DNA of 50,143 bases from Bacteroidales bacterium (GTDB taxonomy: Bacteria; Bacteroidota; Bacteroidia; Bacteroidales; P3). Each line of letters opens with the position of its first letter. Positions within the stretch are counted from its first letter, which is position 1. Of the stretch, positions 44,337 through 50,143 are shown piece by piece. Below the pieces are notes generated by a model, which saw only the letters and a program-made list of their open reading frames with translations, did not search any database and was not told the DNA's origin. The DNA lies in contig JAFVAM010000098.1 of NCBI GenBank assembly GCA_017480525.1, positions 1 to 50,143 of the forward strand, in the 5' to 3' direction. A program made the translations under genes and the position numbers.

Positions 44337-45441
44337 ACACCTGCACATAGTATCGTTCAATGTGCCGCTTCCGGCGGACTATGGCGGCATCATCGATGTC
44401 TTCTATCGCCTGAAGTCGCTGAGTGCGATGGGGGTGAAAATCCACCTCCACTGCTTTGCCTACGGACGTCCGCCCGCTTCCGAGCTGGAACACTATTGCA
44501 CGGAGGTCCACTACTATGCCCGCCGCATGTCGCCCCTGCTCATGCTGGGACGCCGTCCCTACATTGTCTCCTCGCGCGACAGCGCGGAGCTGCGTCGTCG
44601 TCTGGCGGCGGACGACCACCCCATCCTCCTCGAAGGCCTTCACTGCTGCGCCCTGCTGCAATACCCCGAGTTCAGCCACCGCCACATCATGGTGCGAGCA
44701 CACAATGTGGAGAGCGACTACTACGCCCTTCTGGCCCAGGCCGAGACTTCTCCCCTCCGCAAAGTGTATCTGCGTTGGGAAGCCGGAAAAATCAGGCGGT
44801 TCGAGCCGGTGCTTTCCCATGCCCAGTGGGTCTTCGCTGTTTCCGATGCCGACATTCAGGCCTTCTCCGCCATGGGGTGCAGCAACCTGTCGGTCCTCAC
44901 CTCTTCACATCCCTTCGACAGTGTCGCAAGCCACTGCGGACGAGGCGACTATGTGCTTTATCATGGCAACCTTGCCGTGGCGGAAAACTATCGTGCCGTC
45001 GAGTTTCTGGCCGACAACCTCTTTTCGTGTTGCAACCACACTTTCGTTGTGGCGGGCAACGAGCCGCCGCAGTGGCTCTGTGCCAAACTCCGGCGTCATG
45101 CCAACGTGCGTCTCGTAGCTTCGCCCGACGATGCCGCCATGCGCAGACTCGTGGCCGACGCACATGTCAACCTTCTCTACACCGCCCAGCCTACGGGTCT
45201 CAAACTCAAACTCCTCAACTCCCTCTTCAGTGGGCGCCACTGCTTGGTAAACAGCGCCATGGTGGCAGGCACCGCATTGGGGCAGCTCTGCACCGTGGCC
45301 GACAGCACCGGCGCGATGGCTTCCGCCCTCGACCGGCTGATGGCTGCCGACTTCGACGCTGCCGCCCTCGACCGTCGCCGTCACCTGCTTGAACCCCTCA
45401 TCCCCGCCAATGCCAACCGCGCCATCTTCGACCAAATCTGA
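44329..45441 (+). CDS. Glycosyltransferase, GT4-like
   Basis: A 370-residue GT-B glycosyltransferase. The N-terminal part has VSFNVPLPADYGGIIDVFYR, with the glycine-rich donor/acceptor loop, and VRAHNVESDYYALLA. The C-terminal part has VLYHGNLAVAENYRAVEFLA, then PTGLKLKLLNSLFSGRHCLV, the site that normally binds the nucleotide sugar. Substrate unknown; surface glycan or protein glycosylation is possible. It follows CYTH with an 8-bp overlap and precedes YfcC by 18 bp. The frame upstream to 44251 is inside CYTH and not used. Confidence 0.85.
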   Translation: MDKHLHIVSFNVPLPADYGGIIDVFYRLKSLSAMGVKIHLHCFAYGRPPASELEHYCTEVHYYARRMSPLLMLGRRPYIVSSRDSAELRRRLAADDHPILLEGLHCCALLQYPEFSHRHIMVRAHNVESDYYALLAQAETSPLRKVYLRWEAGKIRRFEPVLSHAQWVFAVSDADIQAFSAMGCSNLSVLTSSHPFDSVASHCGRGDYVLYHGNLAVAENYRAVEFLADNLFSCCNHTFVVAGNEPPQWLCAKLRRHANVRLVASPDDAAMRRLVADAHVNLLYTAQPTGLKLKLLNSLFSGRHCLVNSAMVAGTALGQLCTVADSTGAMASALDRLMAADFDAAALDRRRHLLEPLIPANANRAIFDQI

Positions 45442-45459
45442 ACCCAATCTCACCTCTCC

Positions 45460-46877
<1,418 letters not shown>

Positions 46878-46878
<1 letters not shown>

Positions 46879-47840
46879 TGCACCGCCGCCGGTGCTTGGC
46901 TGCAGGAATGCTTTCCGTTCTCGGACTCCTGTCGGGTTCGTTCAATGTTGTCCGGTCGCAAGACACGGCCTATGTGCGGCGTGTCATCCGCGACCTCGCC
47001 TCGCCCGACATGTACGGTCGCGGCATGCAGCACCGTGGCGACTCCATCGCTGCCGCCTACGTGCGCAACGAGCTGATAGACATGGGGGTCAAACCCCTCT
47101 GCAAGGACTACTACCAGTATTTCCGCTTCCCCAACACCACCTCGCGGCCACCTATCGTCCGCGCGGGCTATCGCTCTCAGAACGTCTGTGGATACATCCC
47201 TGGCGAGACAGACTCCATGATTGTCTTCACCGCTCACTATGAGCACCTCGGCATGCACGGCGACACCATCTTCTTCGGCGCCCACGACAACGCCAGCGGC
47301 ACCGCCGCCGTCCTCGACCTGGCGCGGACGCTCAGCAAGGTCCAGACCGATGCAGGTGCGCTCCGCTACACATACGTCTTCCTCTTCTTTGGCGGCGAAG
47401 AGGCCGGACTTATCGGCAGCGGCTTCTTCGCCGACATGCCGCTCATCAAGATGAACAAAGTCAAGCTCCTCATCAACATCGACCTCTTCTGCGGCGGCGA
47501 GGAAGGCCTCATGGTCGTCAACGCCAATGCTCGCGAGACGGCGCCGTATGTCGACCTCCTGCAACAACTCAACGAACACGAACTCAACGCCAGCGGCCTT
47601 TCCGCCACCGTCGCCGGACAGTCCGGCTACCACAGCTACGCCGCCAAGATAGGCCGTCGCGACAACGCCCCCAACTCCGACCACTACTACCTCAGCCAGC
47701 TCTGCCCCGCCATCTTCATCTACACCCTCGGCGGCCCTTATGGCGGCTACCACAGCCCCACCGACACCTGCGACAGCTGCGGCCTCGACCACTACCCCCG
47801 CTTCCTCACCCTCCTCCTCTCATTCCTTCAGCACCTGTAA
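46878..47840 (+). CDS. Exported M28-family peptidase
   Basis: A 320-residue zinc aminopeptidase-like enzyme with a signal peptide (MHRRRCLAAGMLSVLGLLSG, cleavage near VRSQ). The M28 metal site is complete: FTAHYEHLGMHG (His), FGAHDNASGTAAVLDLARTL (bridging Asp), FGGEEAGLIGSGFFAD (catalytic Glu and ligand Glu), LINIDLFCGGEE (Asp) and GGYHSPTDTCDSC (His). An N-terminal PA-like segment is small or absent. It likely releases amino acids from peptides outside the cytoplasm. It is the last gene of the co-directional run that includes YfcC. Confidence 0.92.
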
Positions 47841-48027
47841 ACACATCACGCATAGCCTGTCCTGTCTCCGACGGCGACAAAGTGTATGGGGGCTGCAACA
47901 TGAAAAAAAAGGTGCCGCCTTCGACAACTGATAGTGGAACAATCCCACCCGTTCAGGACCTTTCCGGCGCTTACGGTGCTTTTTGCTCCGTATTTCGCTG
48001 TGTTTAAAAGGGATGAACAACATACGA

Positions 48028-48104
48028 AACCCCTACCAACACCCTATCAACTCCTACCCAACTCCTACCACGGTAGGAGTTGATTGGGAGAGGGTAGGGG
48101 GTTG
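48028..48104. repeat. Dispersed palindromic element, copy 3
   Basis: The cleanest copy. Left arm: AACCCCTACC, then AACTCCTACC twice. The centre AACTCCTACC-AC-GGTAGGAGTT is a perfect 10-bp inverted repeat (48060-48069 / 48072-48081). The right arm GATTGGGAGAGGGTAGGGGGTTG is the complement-like partner of the outer left arm. It aligns along its full length with copy 1 at 3571-3657. Confidence 0.88.
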
Positions 48105-48268
48105 ACTGCGGGATGGCACAACTTTTGTCGTTAGTACTACGCGAATACAGCACACACGGCATCTCGCATGATTAGACAGGGCAGAAAAAGAGACCAATAG
48201 GTCAAATTGCAGGCACGAAATTCCAGTTACAAGTGCAACGCTGAGTAGAAAAAAAAAAAGCACCAAAA

Positions 48269-48300
48269 TTTGGTACTCTTCGATAAAATGACTATTTTTG
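48269..48300 (+). promoter_or_regulatory. Promoter of the IS30 remnant
   Basis: TTTG at 48269-48272, 20-bp spacer, TATTTTTG at 48293-48300: a full consensus promoter 10 bp before the ATG at 48311, as is usual for IS30-type elements of this phylum. Confidence 0.75.
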
Positions 48301-48310
48301 CGTTGAAAAT

Positions 48311-48614
48311 ATGAAAAGATACAGCCACCTTACCAAAGAGCAAAGATACACAATTCTTCGCACACCCATACTCCTCCTGGGAGAAGGGGCTTATCTAGAA
48401 CACGAACAAACTCGTCCGCCAGTACATCCCCAATGGCACCGATTTCTCAACCATCTCCGACGACTTCCTGCTACACGTCCAGACCGAACTCAATCTCCGC
48501 CCGAGAAAACTTTTGAACTTTTCCTCGCCTAAACAAAAATTCTTCCTATCTTTGCAAAACAGCGTTGCTGAATCTACACGGAAGAAAATGTCAAGAACGA
48601 GGGCAATAAAATAA
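48311..48614 (+). pseudogene. IS30-family transposase remnant (both ends joined, middle lost)
   Basis: The frame begins with the IS30 helix-turn-helix start, MKRYSHLTKEQRYTI, but after about 16 codons becomes meaningless. From 48399 another frame gives NTNKLVRQYIPNGTDFSTIS, then LNLRPRKLLNFSSPKQKFFL, the conserved C-terminal end of IS30 transposases, up to a stop at 48612-48614. About 230-250 residues in between, including the DDE core, are gone. So this is a deleted insertion sequence whose promoter and both ends survive. The short open frame alone (48311-48532) should not be annotated as a functional gene. Confidence 0.85.
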
Positions 48615-48644
48615 AGAAAAATGCGTTAATACGGCAAAACAATA

Positions 48645-48878
48645 ATGATTATGGCGACACTGACATTATCCTACGACGGACACAGCAACATAATGAAACA
48701 CCTCATCGAGGCCATGCTGGCTGCCGGTGCGAAGGTGGTGCAGCCCGCGACTGAAGACGACGTTTTTTATTCCGACAAGAAGGCACTGCGCTCTTTCCGC
48801 AAAAGCGTGGAACAGGAGAAACAAGGACTTGCCCGCGAGGTGAGCCTCGACGATGTTAAACAAATGCTCAACCTGTGA
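48645..48878 (+). CDS. Antitoxin of a YoeB-type module
   Basis: A 77-residue small protein upstream of and overlapping a YoeB-like toxin gene by 1 bp, the standard antitoxin position. It has an alpha-helical C-terminal segment (ALRSFRKSVEQEKQG…SLDDVKQMLNL) suited to wrapping the toxin, and an N-terminus (TLSYDGHSNIMKHLIEAMLA) without an obvious classical Phd or RelB signature, so the DNA-binding type is unclear. ATG at 48651 is also possible. Its leader lies directly behind the IS30 remnant. Confidence 0.8.
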   Translation: MIMATLTLSYDGHSNIMKHLIEAMLAAGAKVVQPATEDDVFYSDKKALRSFRKSVEQEKQGLAREVSLDDVKQMLNL

Positions 48879-49153
48879 TGTACCGCTTAGAACTGACTCC
48901 AAGGGCAGAGGAAGAACTTGTGACGTTGGGCAAAAGCGGCGACAAGGCGAGCATCAAGAAAGTATACCGCCTCTTTGAGGAATTGCGACTGCATCCATAC
49001 GAGGGCACGGGCAAACCCGAGCCGCTTGTGGGCGACTATGCTGGATACTGGTCGCGGCGCATCAACCAGAAAGACCGCCTTATCTACCGTGTAAAGGATG
49101 AAATCATCACAGTTACGGTGGTGCAGGTCGGACAACATTACAAGGACAATTGA
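48878..49153 (+). CDS. YoeB/Txe-family mRNA interferase toxin
   Basis: A 91-residue toxin of the RelE superfamily, YoeB branch, which cleaves mRNA on the ribosome. Seen: LTPRAEEELVTLGKSGDKAS, YEGTGKPEPL containing the catalytic Glu, GYWSRRINQKDRLIYRV with the catalytic Arg, and the C-terminal GQHYKDN supplying the His-Tyr pair. All active-site residues appear present, so the toxin should be functional. The ATG at 48878 overlaps the antitoxin stop by one base; GTG 48875 is less likely. Confidence 0.92.
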   Translation: MYRLELTPRAEEELVTLGKSGDKASIKKVYRLFEELRLHPYEGTGKPEPLVGDYAGYWSRRINQKDRLIYRVKDEIITVTVVQVGQHYKDN

Positions 49154-49231
49154 CAAAGTACAGGCTTCACTGCTAATGCCCCGTCGGCGGTGAAAAACTC
49201 GCCGCCCTGCACTATGTCTATATTATGAAGA

Positions 49232-49525
49232 ATGACTAACAGAATGTATGATATAACAATTGAGGGTGAAAAACAGACTATCAAAATTAAGAAAACATCT
49301 CCAATCAATCCAAATAAAAAGGAAGTCGACACAACCAAACTTTACCATAGAATTGTGGGGATTGTACTAGGGTTGTGGGGGTTATTTTGTGCTATAGTTC
49401 CTATCATTTCACTCTTGCTTCCTGATGATGAGTCTGAACCTACTGGACTTATTTCTGCTTTTCTTATGGGAACGGCTTCTCTAATTGGAGCATATTATAT
49501 ACTGAAAAGAACATCGTCTAAATAA
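49232..49525 (+). CDS. Unknown small membrane protein in AT-rich DNA
   Basis: A 97-residue hypothetical protein. A Lys-rich N-terminal half (EKQTIKIKKTSPINPNKKEV) is followed by two hydrophobic helices (about 41-62 and 72-90) separated by PDDESEPTG. No family recognised. Its DNA is distinctly AT-rich compared with the rest of the window, and codon use (AAA, ATA, TTA) is unlike the neighbours, suggesting recent acquisition. It lies between the toxin-antitoxin pair and an IS element. Confidence 0.6.
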   Translation: MTNRMYDITIEGEKQTIKIKKTSPINPNKKEVDTTKLYHRIVGIVLGLWGLFCAIVPIISLLLPDDESEPTGLISAFLMGTASLIGAYYILKRTSSK

Positions 49526-49801
49526 ATCAAATAAATATCAAGGGGGCATTTAATTGAATCTTGATGATTATGAGTGATTTGAAGAAATAAAATCTCTTTT
49601 TTGTGCGATTTTGAATGCTGATTTGGAAATAAGGGGGCTACATTGATGGTTTTTAACTAAAAATATTGCATTATTTTTCTGTCATTCAAATAAATATTCG
49701 GATCTTTGCACCATAATTGAAAACACGACGTAATGGACAAATTTTAGGCTGGAATCCATGCAACTCCTATAATAATTAGAGAGATACAGCGTTCAAAGGT
49801 T

Positions 49802-50143
49802 ATGAATAAAAAATTTGCATTCACTGTGGCAGTCCGATAACGAAGAAAAACGGCAAGGTGAACGGACGCCAATTGTACAAATGCCATGCCTGCGGGAAAC
49901 AATTTCTTGGCGGGAACCGTATGGATGTTGCCGAATTATGGCGGGAGTATTCCGAGCTAAAACAGACATATGCCCAACTGGCGGAGAAATACGGATGTTC
50001 TCCACGCACCGTCAAACGGAGGCTTGACGCATATACTCTTCCTCAAGGCAAGGCGGAGCCGAACAGGGTCGTGGTGGTGATGGACACAACCTATTGGGGC
50101 AGGAAGTACGGTGTGATGCTGTTCAAGGATGCGCTGACGGGCA
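49802..50143 (+). pseudogene. Zinc-ribbon IS256-type transposase, 5' part, frame disrupted near start
   Basis: The gene begins MNKK at 49802 in one frame, but the conserved product lies one frame back from 49816: CIHCGSPITKKNGKVNGRQL, YKCHACGKQFLGG, a helix-turn-helix TYAQLAEKYGCSPRTVKRRL, then VVVVMDTTYWGRKYGVMLFK with the first catalytic Asp. This is the zinc-binding variant of IS256-like transposases. Adding one A to the run of six (49808-49813) would restore MNKKICIHCGSP. So the copy is either frameshifted, or translated by slippage, or has an assembly error. It continues past the right edge of the window. The AT-rich 49526-49801 upstream probably holds the IS left end; its inverted repeat could not be defined. 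Confidence 0.75.

Larger units (their letters stand above)
47841..48310. other. Intergenic region at the start of the accessory end
   Basis: No gene is supported in these 470 bp between the M28 peptidase and the IS30 remnant. It contains copy 3 of the palindromic element (48028-48104) and, at its right end, a strong promoter (48269-48300) that reads into the remnant. The remaining DNA shows no recognisable feature. Confidence 0.5.

Noticed and set aside
49154..49231. Short frame reading …GEKLAALHYVYIMKND before the unknown membrane protein
   Set aside because: Only about 19 codons after an in-frame stop; it may be a remnant of a gene tail but cannot be supported as a feature.

Overview
The window comes from a high-GC member of the Bacteroidetes, most likely order Bacteroidales. 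The signs are promoters of the TTTG / TAnnTTTG type, genes without obvious Shine-Dalgarno sequences, lineage-typical families (DUF4199, DUF3822, a PorW/SprE-like TPR lipoprotein, a RapZ-C kinase fusion, a fused NfnAB oxidoreductase, a DUF4369 lipoprotein) and the atpD-atpC arrangement. It is mostly chromosomal housekeeping DNA. Only the last ~1.9 kb is clearly accessory. No rRNA, tRNA or CRISPR array was recognised.

Layout. 1-3.3 kb, minus strand: DUF4369 lipoprotein (cut by the edge), a short chorismate synthase, an FKBP isomerase and butyrate kinase. 3.7-4.9 kb, minus: a pair of half-size chromate-family transporters. 5.1-6.0 kb, plus: a TerC-type membrane protein with a clear terminator. 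6.1-13.6 kb, minus: a drug-efflux type operon (TolC-like, HlyD-like, two ABC-2 permeases) continuing into a LytS/LytTR-type two-component pair, with adenylate kinase downstream. 14.0-17.3 kb, plus: phosphofructokinase with pyrophosphate-type signature, an EnvC-like degenerate M23 protein, and LpxH. 17.3-21.7 kb, minus: atpD-atpC overlapping a deaminase (MtaD-like) that overlaps an OppA-type lipoprotein. 21.9-26.9 kb, minus: fused NfnAB and a membrane pyrophosphatase. 27.4-40.5 kb, plus: a long co-directional run of pyrE, SUMF1-like protein, hpt, small lipoprotein, AsmA-like giant, DUF4199, GT2, ychF, PorW-like TPR lipoprotein, bactofilin, and an APH-RapZ fusion. 40.8-47.8 kb, plus: an unknown single-TM protein, DUF3822, rsmD, purC, CYTH, a glycosyltransferase, YfcC and an M28 peptidase, many with start/stop overlaps. 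48.0-50.1 kb: an IS30 remnant, a YoeB-type toxin-antitoxin pair, an AT-rich unknown membrane protein and the 5' part of a frameshifted zinc-ribbon transposase.

How the genes work together. Several point to an anaerobic, pyrophosphate-using energy economy: PPi-type phosphofructokinase, membrane pyrophosphatase, NADH/NADPH/ferredoxin transhydrogenase, butyrate kinase and F-type ATPase beta/epsilon. A second theme is the envelope: LpxH, EnvC-like protein, bactofilin, PorW-like lipoprotein, AsmA, polyprenyl-type GT2 and an amino-sugar-kinase/RapZ fusion.

The most unusual structure is non-coding. (1) A ~75-90 bp palindromic element with core CCTACC-AC-GGTAGG occurs three times (3.6, 27.2, 48.0 kb). 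(2) Degenerate spacer sequences with a 7-bp period recur in at least six places, two of them apparently as in-frame insertions inside conserved genes.
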